Of a stretch of 6,247 bases of DNA, positions 1-5,890 are shown piece by piece. Under the pieces are notes generated by a model. It was not told the DNA's origin, did not search any database, and worked only from the letters and a program-made list of their open reading frames with translations. This DNA is from JBGQOJ01 sp052119585 (GTDB lineage Bacteria; Pseudomonadota; Alphaproteobacteria; Rhodobacterales; Rhodobacteraceae), in contig NZ_JBGQOJ010000051.1 in assembly GCF_052119585.1 (NCBI RefSeq), positions 1 through 6,247 of the forward strand, in the 5' to 3' direction. Within the stretch, counting starts at the first letter, position 1; each line of letters begins with the position of its first letter. A program made the translations under genes and the position numbers.

Positions 1-32
1 AACCCATTCCGATACCCACCACAGGCTGACGC

Positions 33-58
33 ACTTACTTCATAATCGCGAAATAAGT
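33..58. repeat. Imperfect inverted repeat upstream of the resolvase gene
   Basis: Arms ACTTACTTC (33-41) and GAAATAAGT (50-58) pair at 8 of 9 positions around an 8-base centre. The repeat lies 18 bases before the recombinase start codon. Serine resolvases of the Tn3 type usually bind imperfect inverted repeats next to their own gene (res subsites), so this could be such a site or an autoregulatory operator. That role is inference from position and symmetry only; the rest of a three-subsite res region would lie outside the window. Confidence 0.35.
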
Positions 59-76
59 CAAAAATCGAGGTGCCCT

Positions 77-697
77 ATGGTTTCAACAAAAATCGGATAC
101 GCGCGTTGCTCGACCGACCGGCAGGACCTGTCGGCGCAGATACAGGCGCTCGAAAATCTCGGTGTCTCCCCGGATCGGATCTATACTGAGCACGGGCTGA
201 CTGGCACGAACCGGGCACGCCCAGGTCTGGATCAGGCTCTAGCCGCCGTGCGCGAAGGAGACACTCTTGTCATGCCGAAGCTCGACCGGCTGGCGCGCTC
301 CGTCCCCGATGCCCGCGACATTGCCGACCAGTTGAAGGCAAGAGGCGTCAATCTGGCGCTCGGCGCGTCGGTCTATGATCCTGGCGGCCCCATGGGCAAA
401 ATGTTCTTCAACATCCTCGCCACCTTCGCGGAGTTCGAGTCTGACCTAATCCGAATGCGCACCCGCGAAGGCATGGCTATAGCCCGCGCCAAGGGCAAGC
501 TGCGCGGCAAGCAGCCCAAGCTCTCCGACCGCCAGTCCCGAGAGCTCCGCCGCATGTACGACACCGGCGACTATTCCGTCAGCGACCTTGCCGAGGTCTT
601 CTCAGTCTCACGGCCGACCGTCACAGAACCCTCCAGCGCCAGTCGGCCGCCACATTGCGATCACGAAACCCCGCCACTTACCGGTGAAGCAACTTGA
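77..697 (+). CDS. Serine recombinase (resolvase/invertase family), C-terminal frameshift
   Basis: Small serine recombinase that cuts and rejoins DNA through a phosphoserine link. The catalytic domain starts with GYARCST (residues 7-13), Ser12 being the nucleophile and Arg10 its conserved partner; Cys11 replaces the usual Val. KLDRLARS (68-75) carries the conserved active-site arginines, and the long helix at about 118-141 (EFESDLIRMRTREG region) is the dimer/DNA-spanning helix. A Hin/resolvase-type helix-turn-helix begins at about 164 (YSVSDLAEVFSVSRPTV). After Val182 the reading becomes proline/serine-rich and unlike the family. If one base is restored between 622 and 623, the frame gives YRTLQRQSAATLRS and stops at 685-687, making a typical product of about 203 residues. 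So one base has been lost inside the recognition helix and the present protein probably binds DNA poorly. The ATG is supported by GAGG at 67-70. It could have been a transposon resolvase or a plasmid/phase-variation recombinase; no partner transposase is visible. Confidence 0.93.
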   Translation: MVSTKIGYARCSTDRQDLSAQIQALENLGVSPDRIYTEHGLTGTNRARPGLDQALAAVREGDTLVMPKLDRLARSVPDARDIADQLKARGVNLALGASVYDPGGPMGKMFFNILATFAEFESDLIRMRTREGMAIARAKGKLRGKQPKLSDRQSRELRRMYDTGDYSVSDLAEVFSVSRPTVTEPSSASRPPHCDHETPPLTGEAT

Positions 698-791
698 GCT
701 AGAACAAGGTTAACGCAAACAGTTACTGTCACTCATCCTTAGAACCAAAAAAGGAAACCCAAGAGCAGTGCTGACCCTTATCCTGTCGAAA
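693..791 (+). repeat. Direct repeat copy 1 (about 99 bp), promoter and first codons of the kinase
   Basis: This segment recurs at 3139-3235. Aligned by eye, about 88 of 99 columns match, with nine substitutions and two single-base gaps. It includes the Fnr-like palindrome, the conserved core TTAACGCAAAC, a purine-rich Shine-Dalgarno region and the codons for VLTLILSK. Similarity stops sharply at GTCGAAA (785-791) on the right and fades just before CTTG (693) on the left. The divergence shows that the duplication is not recent. Confidence 0.9.
694..707. promoter_or_regulatory. Degenerate Fnr/FixK-type box upstream of the kinase
   Basis: TTGAGCTAGAACAA has the TTG-N8-CAA frame of a CRP/FNR-family site (ideal TTGAT-N4-ATCAA; FixK-type TTG[AC]-N6-[TG]CAA). 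The equivalent place in the second repeat copy holds TTGCGCTGGATCAA, which is closer to consensus, so this copy seems partly decayed. It sits 60 bases before the kinase GTG, a workable distance for an activator site, and overlaps the frameshifted resolvase stop codon. Regulation by oxygen or redox state is inferred. Confidence 0.45.
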
Positions 792-2951
792 GACCTCGAC
801 CTACGCTTCATCTCTCCGGATGCGACTGCATCGTTCCGACCGCATCCTGCCCATCTAGACCAGCCAATCGAGGTCGCCGAGGGTCTGATGGAGGTTGACC
901 CGGGACTCTCTCTTGATTGTCGTGCAGCGCTGCGAGGCGGGCCGGCTGTACGGCGAGAAATCAACCCTTCAGGGGGTGACGGTTACCTGCGCCGGATCAT
1001 GCTTCGAACGACGGGAGGCGGGAAGACCGAGGAACTGGTCATCAGTTACGAGCCGGGCGTGTCCGCTCAACGATTGGAACTGACACAGGTTCGCAAGCAT
1101 TTGGCCGATGCCTTGGACGCGGTTCAGGACCCTTTTGCCTATTATGACAAACATGACTGTCTCGTTCACTTTAATCAGGCCTATGCCCGGCTGCAGGACA
1201 GCAGCGAAGGTGAAGTTATCGCAGGTATACGGTTCGAAGAGATCGTGCGCCGCAATCTTCGAAGCGGTCTTCTTGGGATACCGGCAGACCAGCACGAGCA
1301 GTGGCTTCGCGACCGCCTTGCTCAGAGAGAACGCCAGACGTTCGAACGGGAGATGCGGTTTCGCGACGGGCGTTGGTTTCGTGTCACGGAGCGCTCCACC
1401 GCGGTCGGGTCGCTCGTGCATATGCTCGTCGATATCACCGACATCAAAACCGCACAGGTTGCCCTGCAACAGGTGATATCCGGTGCGCAGGCTGCCGCTT
1501 GGTCCGTCAATCTCGAGACCGGTGAAAGCGATGTGAATGATCGCTGGATCGAGATGCTGGGCCTGGATCGGCAGGCCGTTGCATCCCTCGGGTTCGAGGG
1601 GTGGCTTTCGCTTGTGCATCCGGACGATGCTGCTGCGGCCGAGGCGGGGTTTCTGCAATGTGCAGACGGTTCGGCCGACGCGTTTGAGGTCGAGTACCGT
1701 TTGCGTCATCGACTTGGTCACTGGGTTTGGGTGATGGGTCGGGGCGGGGTGTCGGATCATCATGCGGACGGACGCCCTTCCGGGATCTCGGGCGTCCTTC
1801 TGGACATTTCTCGTCAGAAGCGGCTGGAGGCAAAGCTCGCGATGCAGTCCGCCGCGATTGCCGCGACCGAGGACGGGATCACGATTACCGATGAGGCCGG
1901 GACCATCCTCTACACGAACCCGGCGCATGCGGCGATGTTCGGCCATGACGATCATCTCTCCCTGGCTGGCCAGTCCTGGCATAGTCTCTATTCATCTCAG
2001 GCGGCGGCAGGGTTGGCGGCGAAAGCCTTCCCCGCGCTCAGAGCGAAAGGGTACTGGACCGGGCAGGTCGAGGCTCTCCGTGCGGACGGGGGGACGTTTG
2101 AGCAAGAGCTCAGCCTGACCGAGATGCCCGATGGAAAGATCGTCTGCCTCAACAGGGACGTGAGCGCGCGCAACGCGTTCGCGCGCGAGCAACTTCAGAT
2201 CCGCGACCGGATCGAATTGGCGCAGCGCCAGGAAATCCTTAACCTTCTGGCCGCAGGGCTGACGCATGATCTGAGCAACTTGATTGCGATCATTTTGCAC
2301 TTCTCCGATCCCGCCCTTGAAGAAGCGGGGGTCCAACTTCCCCAAGCCTTGAAAAATATTCATGCGACCGCGCGACAAGCGGTTTCCCTACTGGAACCGC
2401 TCCGTTCTCTTGGTACTGGAAAGCGGGAGACCGAAGAGACCGACCTTGCGGAACTCCTCAGTGAGGCTGCGGGCATTCTGAAACTCGGCGCAGCCCATAA
2501 CCTCAAGATCACGGTCGATCTCCCTGACGAGCCGATCATCGCAACGGTTGATCCGCTCAAGCTGATGCAGGTTTTTCTGAATCTTGCACTGAACGGCCGG
2601 GACGCCTTGGGCGACGGAGAGCAAGAGATTGCCCTATCATTGTCACTCAGTGATACCGTCCCGCAGACTGCCGCCCTTGAGATGGGTGAGTTTCCAGATA
2701 AACCCTATGCGCTCTTCAGGATCAGTGACACTGGAACCGGCATCACGCCGGAGGTCAGGGCTCGGCTGTGGGAACCACATTTCACCACGAAGGGGAACAT
2801 GGGGACGGGGCTGGGACTTCCGGTCATCGCGGAGATCGTGCGCGAGACTGGAGGGGCCATCGCGCTTGAAACCGCCCCAGGTGTAGGGAGCGCCTTCTAT
2901 GTCGCGTGGCCACTTACTTATCCGGCCGGCCAAGAAAAGAAAGCTGGATAA
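768..2951 (+). CDS. Soluble multi-PAS sensor histidine kinase (orphan)
   Basis: A 727-residue kinase with no membrane segment or signal peptide, so a cytoplasmic sensor. Domains: an N-terminal PAS like those in CheB/CheR-PAS proteins (about 2-95), a PAS_7-like domain (about 112-228, ending in DITDIK), a PAS_3-like domain (about 235-350, with HPDD at 284-287 and ending in DIS), and a fourth PAS (about 358-470, TEDGITITDEAGTILYTNP region). The dimerisation/phosphoacceptor helix has THDLSN with His500. The ATPase domain has an N box (FLNLALNGRDAL, Asn605/Asn609), G1 DTGTGI (654-659), FTTK (672-675), G2 GTGLGL (679-684) and G3 GVGSAF (705-710). All core boxes look intact. The GTG at 768 is preceded by AAGGAAA about 10 bases upstream. 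The first eight codons lie within a duplicated DNA segment, and the first PAS begins with almost no leader, so the N terminus may have been cut short or rebuilt. No response regulator is adjacent. The ligand is unknown; nothing FixL-like (haem-binding) is evident. Confidence 0.94.
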   Translation: MLTLILSKDLDLRFISPDATASFRPHPAHLDQPIEVAEGLMEVDPGLSLDCRAALRGGPAVRREINPSGGDGYLRRIMLRTTGGGKTEELVISYEPGVSAQRLELTQVRKHLADALDAVQDPFAYYDKHDCLVHFNQAYARLQDSSEGEVIAGIRFEEIVRRNLRSGLLGIPADQHEQWLRDRLAQRERQTFEREMRFRDGRWFRVTERSTAVGSLVHMLVDITDIKTAQVALQQVISGAQAAAWSVNLETGESDVNDRWIEMLGLDRQAVASLGFEGWLSLVHPDDAAAAEAGFLQCADGSADAFEVEYRLRHRLGHWVWVMGRGGVSDHHADGRPSGISGVLLDISRQKRLEAKLAMQSAAIAATEDGITITDEAGTILYTNPAHAAMFGHDDHLSLAGQSWHSLYSSQAAAGLAAKAFPALRAKGYWTGQVEALRADGGTFEQELSLTEMPDGKIVCLNRDVSARNAFAREQLQIRDRIELAQRQEILNLLAAGLTHDLSNLIAIILHFSDPALEEAGVQLPQALKNIHATARQAVSLLEPLRSLGTGKRETEETDLAELLSEAAGILKLGAAHNLKITVDLPDEPIIATVDPLKLMQVFLNLALNGRDALGDGEQEIALSLSLSDTVPQTAALEMGEFPDKPYALFRISDTGTGITPEVRARLWEPHFTTKGNMGTGLGLPVIAEIVRETGGAIALETAPGVGSAFYVAWPLTYPAGQEKKAG

Positions 2952-2991
2952 TGTGGTGGTGGGGTCGATGCCTTCGGTCCCATCACCGTAT
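2951..2991 (+). terminator. Long hairpin at the kinase stop codon, terminator-like without a T tract
   Basis: The arms 2955-2968 and 2974-2987 pair at all 14 positions (three G-U) around the loop TGCCT, and pairing extends outward to 2951/2991 with two more G-U pairs. The stem starts at the last base of the kinase stop codon. No run of T follows, so it is not a classical intrinsic terminator. It may stabilise the mRNA 3' end or act as a weak terminator. Confidence 0.5.
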
Positions 2992-3138
2992 CAGGACCGG
3001 AATAAGGCCGTCCTGCACGCCCGATCCCACATAGGTATCAAGAAATACCGCCAAGTATCGATCAAGCTCACCAACCCGGTAGTGTAGGGTCAGGGTCAGG
3101 GTCAGAAACCAGCGTTAAAGGAGACAATCTGTCCATAG
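2992..3138. other. Non-coding strip with a short tandem repeat
   Basis: No gene is supported on either strand. It holds three tandem copies of AGGGTC (3086-3103, plus AG). A stop-free stretch of 43 codons runs on the minus strand (3114 down to 2986) and reads like protein (HYRVGELDRYLAVFLDTYV) but has no ATG start and no family I recognise. A residual gene fragment is possible. Confidence 0.4.
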
Positions 3139-3235
3139 CTTGCGCTGGATCAAGGTTAACGCAAACGGTTACTGTCACTCATTCTTGGAACAAAAAAGGA
3201 ATCCAAGAGCAGTGCTCACCCTCATCCTGTCGAAA
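3139..3235 (+). repeat. Direct repeat copy 2 (about 97 bp), joined to a transposase remnant
   Basis: Second copy of the segment at 693-791, in the same orientation 2.4 kb downstream. It keeps the Fnr/FixK-type box, the TTAACGCAAAC core, the purine-rich ribosome-binding region and a GTG (3212) with codons for VLTLILSK. It then changes at GTCGAAA (3229-3235) to transposase sequence in the same reading frame. The two copies therefore share the same right boundary but lead into unrelated genes. Confidence 0.9.
3140..3153. promoter_or_regulatory. Fnr/FixK-type box in repeat copy 2
   Basis: TTGCGCTGGATCAA has one perfect half site (ATCAA) and the TTGCGC...GATCAA form known for alphaproteobacterial FixK/Fnr sites. 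It is a better match than the box in front of the kinase. It now stands in front of a transposase remnant and could still drive transcription rightward towards the curli cassette about 430 bases away; that is inference. Confidence 0.5.
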
Positions 3236-3482
3236 ACAACCCAAACCAATGGCATGGTTGAGCGATTCAACGGGCGCATCGGGGAAGTCCTGCAAAGCCA
3301 GCACTTCCGGTAAGGCGAAAAACTGGAGGCCACGCTGCATCGATACCTCTGGCTCTACAACCAGCAGATTCCCCAGTCAGCCTTGGGCAGCACCCCCCTT
3401 GCAAACCATGAAAAAATCGTGCAAGAGAAGCTCGCAACTGTTCAACTAACAGCCATGCGACACGCCTGAGTGTGACACTTAC
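3233..3482 (+). pseudogene. C-terminal remnant of an IS481-family-like transposase
   Basis: Reading from 3233 gives KTTQTNGMVERFNGRIGEVL, the conserved region around the last catalytic Glu of IS481-type DDE transposases. A TAA at 3311-3313 follows, probably in place of Ser in HFR-S-GEKLE. The same frame continues with GEKLEATLHRYLWLYNQQ and IPQSALGST. A one-base gain in the six-C run at 3393-3398 then shifts the frame to PLQTMKK...SSQLFN, followed by a second stop (3447-3449). After it comes QPCDTPECDTY, which resembles the usual end of such transposases. The N-terminal two thirds, including the first two catalytic Asp residues, are missing. Two stops, one frameshift and truncation make it dead. 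The family call rests on motif recognition, not a search. Confidence 0.82.
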
Positions 3483-3532
3483 GGTGATCAAGTCAGAGTT
3501 GTATCCGATGAAATATCTGCTGGACGTCTCGT

Positions 3533-3548
3533 CACCGCCTTCGCGGTG
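3533..3548. other. Small hairpin upstream of csgF
   Basis: CACCGC (3533-3538) and GCGGTG (3543-3548) form a perfect 6-bp stem with a CTTC loop, 35 bases before the likely csgF start. No T tract follows. It could be the terminator relic of the transposase, a leader structure of the csg transcript, or chance. Confidence 0.35.
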
Positions 3549-3583
3549 TTCAAATGCGTGTTTGATAGTTGTTGGTACTTACT

Positions 3584-4042
3584 GTGAATAAAGTAATAAT
3601 ATTTTTGGTAATGGCCACGTTCGCTGAGTTATTTGGGCATCCGGCGGCTGCAGAAATGTCCTATAGCCCAGTATTGCCCCAGTTTGGTGGCACTAATGGT
3701 CAGGCTCTGACGGTCCTTCAGTTTGATCTTCAATTGCAAAGTGCCGCTGATGCAAAAAAGGAAGCAGACGCTTTGGCGCTCGAAAATGCCATGGCTCCAC
3801 CCAAGGCAGTTACAACATCGACAGACAGGTTGATTTCGTCGCTTGAGGCTGCCCTGCAAGTCAGGTTGGCTCATTCTTACGCAGATCAGATATTTAATAC
3901 TGTTGACACGGATGTGCCTGTTTCAATTCAGATAGGGGATACAACGATTACCTATAGCCGTATTGACGGCTATTTAACGATTGACATTATCGACGATTCT
4001 GGAGCCGCAACGCAATTTGGCATTGATCTGGCAGAGCGCTGA
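3584..4042 (+). CDS. csgF: CsgF-like curli assembly factor
   Basis: Curli nucleation/assembly factor: in known systems CsgF is secreted, inserts its N terminus into the CsgG pore and carries the nucleator at the cell surface. The GTG at 3584 gives 152 residues with a clean signal peptide (VNKVIIFLVMATF...HPAAA, cleavage after about residue 23). An upstream TTG at 3569 adds five residues and is less natural, and the ATG at 3611 would cut the signal peptide. The mature N terminus has YSPVLPQFGGTNG, matching the family pattern of aromatic residue, P-x-FGG and N/G-rich turn that binds CsgG. The middle is Ala/Gln-rich and helical, with a typical LISSLEAALQVRLA segment, and the C-terminal half (IQIGDTTITYSRIDGYLTIDI) forms the usual beta hairpins. 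Length agrees with CsgF (about 138 in E. coli). It overlaps csgG by one base. No strong Shine-Dalgarno sequence is seen. Confidence 0.9.
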   Translation: MNKVIIFLVMATFAELFGHPAAAEMSYSPVLPQFGGTNGQALTVLQFDLQLQSAADAKKEADALALENAMAPPKAVTTSTDRLISSLEAALQVRLAHSYADQIFNTVDTDVPVSIQIGDTTITYSRIDGYLTIDIIDDSGAATQFGIDLAER

Positions 4043-4842
4043 TGATTGGTAAGGCCTTCCTTTATGTGATAATAATCAACGCCGCACTTTTTGGGTGTGG
4101 TGATCTGAATTCAGTGCCCATAGTCAGCGCCCAGTTGGAAAACGAGTCCCTTTTAGCACAAGACACAGATCTAAAAATACCCGTGTCGCCACCTATTATC
4201 GTTGGAGTGTATAACTTTACTGACCAAACTGGCCAGAGGGCTGTGCTTGATCGCCCAACTTCAGAGATGTCGTCTGCTATCCCGCAAGGATTGTCGTCGA
4301 TGTTGGTGCAAGAGTTGCTAACTTCTGGTGATGGGAAGTGGTTTAGGGTTGTCGAGCGGGAAACAATTTCGACCATTCTGAACGAGCGTAAGGTTGTTGT
4401 GGCCGCCTTGGGGCCCGATGTGGAAAAACCACTTCAACCGTTACTATTACCAGGCATTTTGATCACTGGCGGAGCAATTTCGTACGACAGAAAAGTGAGC
4501 CAGAGATTTCTGGGATTAGGTTTTGCATCGATAAATGGCCGGAATGAAATCTATTCAGACAGGGTAAGTATCGCGCTGCGCGCCGTTTCGGTCCAGACTG
4601 GTGAAGTTTTGGAAAGCGTCTATGTGTCCAAAGAAGTCCTTAGCCAGATGAACGGTGTAAATGTTCTGAAAATCGTCAATAGTTCAACGCTGGCAGTTGA
4701 GGCCGGATTAGTTTCAAACGAGCCGGTGTCAGTTGCCGTAAGAACTGCAATCTCTGCCGCTGTACGCGAACTGTATGTTCGTGGTTTGGCGCGTGGATGG
4801 TGGCGCGTGGATGAAAGTCCGAAAAAACGACCAGTAACTTAG
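4042..4842 (+). CDS. csgG: CsgG curli secretion channel lipoprotein
   Basis: Outer-membrane lipoprotein that forms the oligomeric curli export pore. A short N-terminal hydrophobic stretch ends in the lipobox LFGC with Cys19; the residues after it (G, D) put no Asp at +2, consistent with outer-membrane sorting. Family motifs: VGVYNFTDQTGQ (54-65), IPQG followed by the SSMLVQ helix (80-90), WFRVVERETISTILNERK (100-117), the GGAISYD strand (143-149), DRVSIALRAVSVQTGEVL (173-190) and SNEPV (225-229) with the C-terminal ARGWW region. Length (266) is close to E. coli CsgG (277). The start is fixed by the TGATG overlap with csgF, showing translational coupling. A fibre subunit gene lies 79 bases downstream, so the pore probably exports that protein. 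The usual periplasmic partner CsgE is not in the window. Confidence 0.97.
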   Translation: MIGKAFLYVIIINAALFGCGDLNSVPIVSAQLENESLLAQDTDLKIPVSPPIIVGVYNFTDQTGQRAVLDRPTSEMSSAIPQGLSSMLVQELLTSGDGKWFRVVERETISTILNERKVVVAALGPDVEKPLQPLLLPGILITGGAISYDRKVSQRFLGLGFASINGRNEIYSDRVSIALRAVSVQTGEVLESVYVSKEVLSQMNGVNVLKIVNSSTLAVEAGLVSNEPVSVAVRTAISAAVRELYVRGLARGWWRVDESPKKRPVT

Positions 4843-4844
4843 TT

Positions 4845-4857
4845 TTGCATAATGCAA
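4845..4857. promoter_or_regulatory. Perfect 13-bp palindrome between csgG and the fibre gene
   Basis: TTGCAT-A-ATGCAA is an exact inverted repeat three bases after the csgG stop. It is the size and symmetry of a regulator operator and lies about 65 bases before the fibre gene start. It is short for a terminator and followed by no T run. An operator is the likelier reading, but chance in AT-rich DNA cannot be excluded. Confidence 0.35.
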
Positions 4858-4901
4858 TTGGGATAAAGAGAGCTCGTTTTTTCCCTTCAATCGTTTGAGC
4901 A

Positions 4902-4907
4902 TATAAT
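4902..4907 (+). promoter_or_regulatory. Possible -10 element (TATAAT) before the fibre gene
   Basis: A perfect TATAAT lies 14 bases before the ATG. No good -35 is seen 16-18 bases upstream (only T-rich sequence), and a start about 7 bases downstream would leave a leader of under ten bases that loses the likely ribosome-binding sequence. Weak candidate in an AT-rich gap. Confidence 0.2.
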
Positions 4908-4921
4908 GGAATAGAGTAAAT

Positions 4922-5890
4922 ATGAAAAATATTATCATGGCGACAACGGCAATCATCTCGTTGTCAGGTACAGTTGCGTTTGCAGACTCAATCAACTTCG
5001 ACCAAGGCACCATGGCTATAAACGAGCTTATCCTTGAACAAACACTAGATGGTGGCGACTTGATTAACCTAAATATAAAAGGTGACATGACATCTGTTGT
5101 TATCAAGCAAAGTGGAACTACCACATCATCAGGCAACATAGCCAACGTCGATATTTTTGCGAATACCACAGCTACGTCGCTGACAGCATTTACAGATGCG
5201 GCGTCCGATGGGGCAGGAAATTCAATTCTGCCGATAAGAGATAAATGGAAAACTTTTAGCGCTACCTTTGATGGAGATAACAACACAATCGACTTCGATA
5301 TTGGTGCTGCAATTACAGCTGCTGGATACAATGATATAAATGTTGATATTGCAGTAACCGGCGACGGAAACAGTTTAACGCACAGTTTCACAAATGGTCT
5401 CGATGGTGAAACATTACAGTTTGGCGGGATTGTAACTGGTGATGACAACACCGTCGTTACAACAATTGGTGCCGTTGGCAATGTTGCATTTAATTACAAT
5501 ATTCAAGGCTCTACGAACGGTTTGACCGCTACCCTTGCAGGCGCAAAAGGTGATCAAACTGTTGGCGTTGCTCTTACTGGGGATTCTAACACATGGACTG
5601 TTACTTCGAATGCCACCGTGGGCATTATGGATGTGGCAGCTAGTGGTAGCTTAATTACGGGTACAAACACTCAAGGTGGCTCCGATTCAGAACTACAATT
5701 TGACATTATTAAAGCCGGTGCTGCTGCGTTTGCTGTTACTACGACACAAACTGGAGCTAACAGTTTTGCAGATGTGACCATTAATGCTGATGACGGCGGG
5801 GCGTTCACATTGACACAATCGAGCGCAAACGCGAGATATTTGGGTACCTTGAATATAGCTTCGGGTGGCGCAGTCACAATCACACAATGA
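4922..5890 (+). CDS. Secreted curlin-like repeat protein, probable fibre subunit
   Basis: A 322-residue exported protein, probably the major fibre subunit passed through the neighbouring CsgG/CsgF pore. The signal peptide is MKNIIMATTAIISLSGTVAFA with cleavage after residue 21. From about residue 116 to the end it is built of degenerate 23-31-residue units, each opening with G-x-x-N-[ST] or a variant: GDNN (118), GDGN (147), GDDN (173), GSTN (196), GDSN (220), GTN (247), GAN (278), SAN (301). These are followed by alternating small/hydrophobic residues, as in a beta-solenoid. It is rich in Gly, Asn, Thr, Asp and Ala, has no Cys after the signal and few basic residues, and ends in VTITQ. The canonical curlin pattern (S-x5-Q-x-G-x-G-N-x-A-x3-Q) is lacking, so assignment as CsgA or CsgB rests on context, secretion signal and repeat style. 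Residues 22-115 are a less regular N-terminal part with IKQSG (61-65). AGAG (4913-4916) may serve as ribosome-binding site. It could instead be another secreted adhesin. Confidence 0.7.
   Translation: MKNIIMATTAIISLSGTVAFADSINFDQGTMAINELILEQTLDGGDLINLNIKGDMTSVVIKQSGTTTSSGNIANVDIFANTTATSLTAFTDAASDGAGNSILPIRDKWKTFSATFDGDNNTIDFDIGAAITAAGYNDINVDIAVTGDGNSLTHSFTNGLDGETLQFGGIVTGDDNTVVTTIGAVGNVAFNYNIQGSTNGLTATLAGAKGDQTVGVALTGDSNTWTVTSNATVGIMDVAASGSLITGTNTQGGSDSELQFDIIKAGAAAFAVTTTQTGANSFADVTINADDGGAFTLTQSSANARYLGTLNIASGGAVTITQ

Noticed and set aside
969..1982. Long open frame of 337 codons on the minus strand
   Set aside because: It lies wholly opposite the kinase, whose domain motifs are unmistakable; the translation has no recognisable family pattern and is a GC-rich shadow frame.
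3139..3235. Repeat copy 2 as a small MITE with terminal inverted repeats
   Set aside because: The two ends (CTTGCGCTGG and CTGTCGAAA) are not inverted complements, and there is no matching target duplication around either copy.
3508..3591. Small frame MKYLLDVSS of 27 codons before csgF
   Set aside because: No convincing ribosome-binding site; it crosses the hairpin and overlaps the csgF start. No evidence for translation.
4729..5481. Open frame of 250 codons on the minus strand opposite csgG and the fibre gene
   Set aside because: It runs antisense to two genes with clear signal peptides and family context; its Val/Ser/Pro-rich composition is the mirror of the Asn/Thr/Gly-rich repeats.
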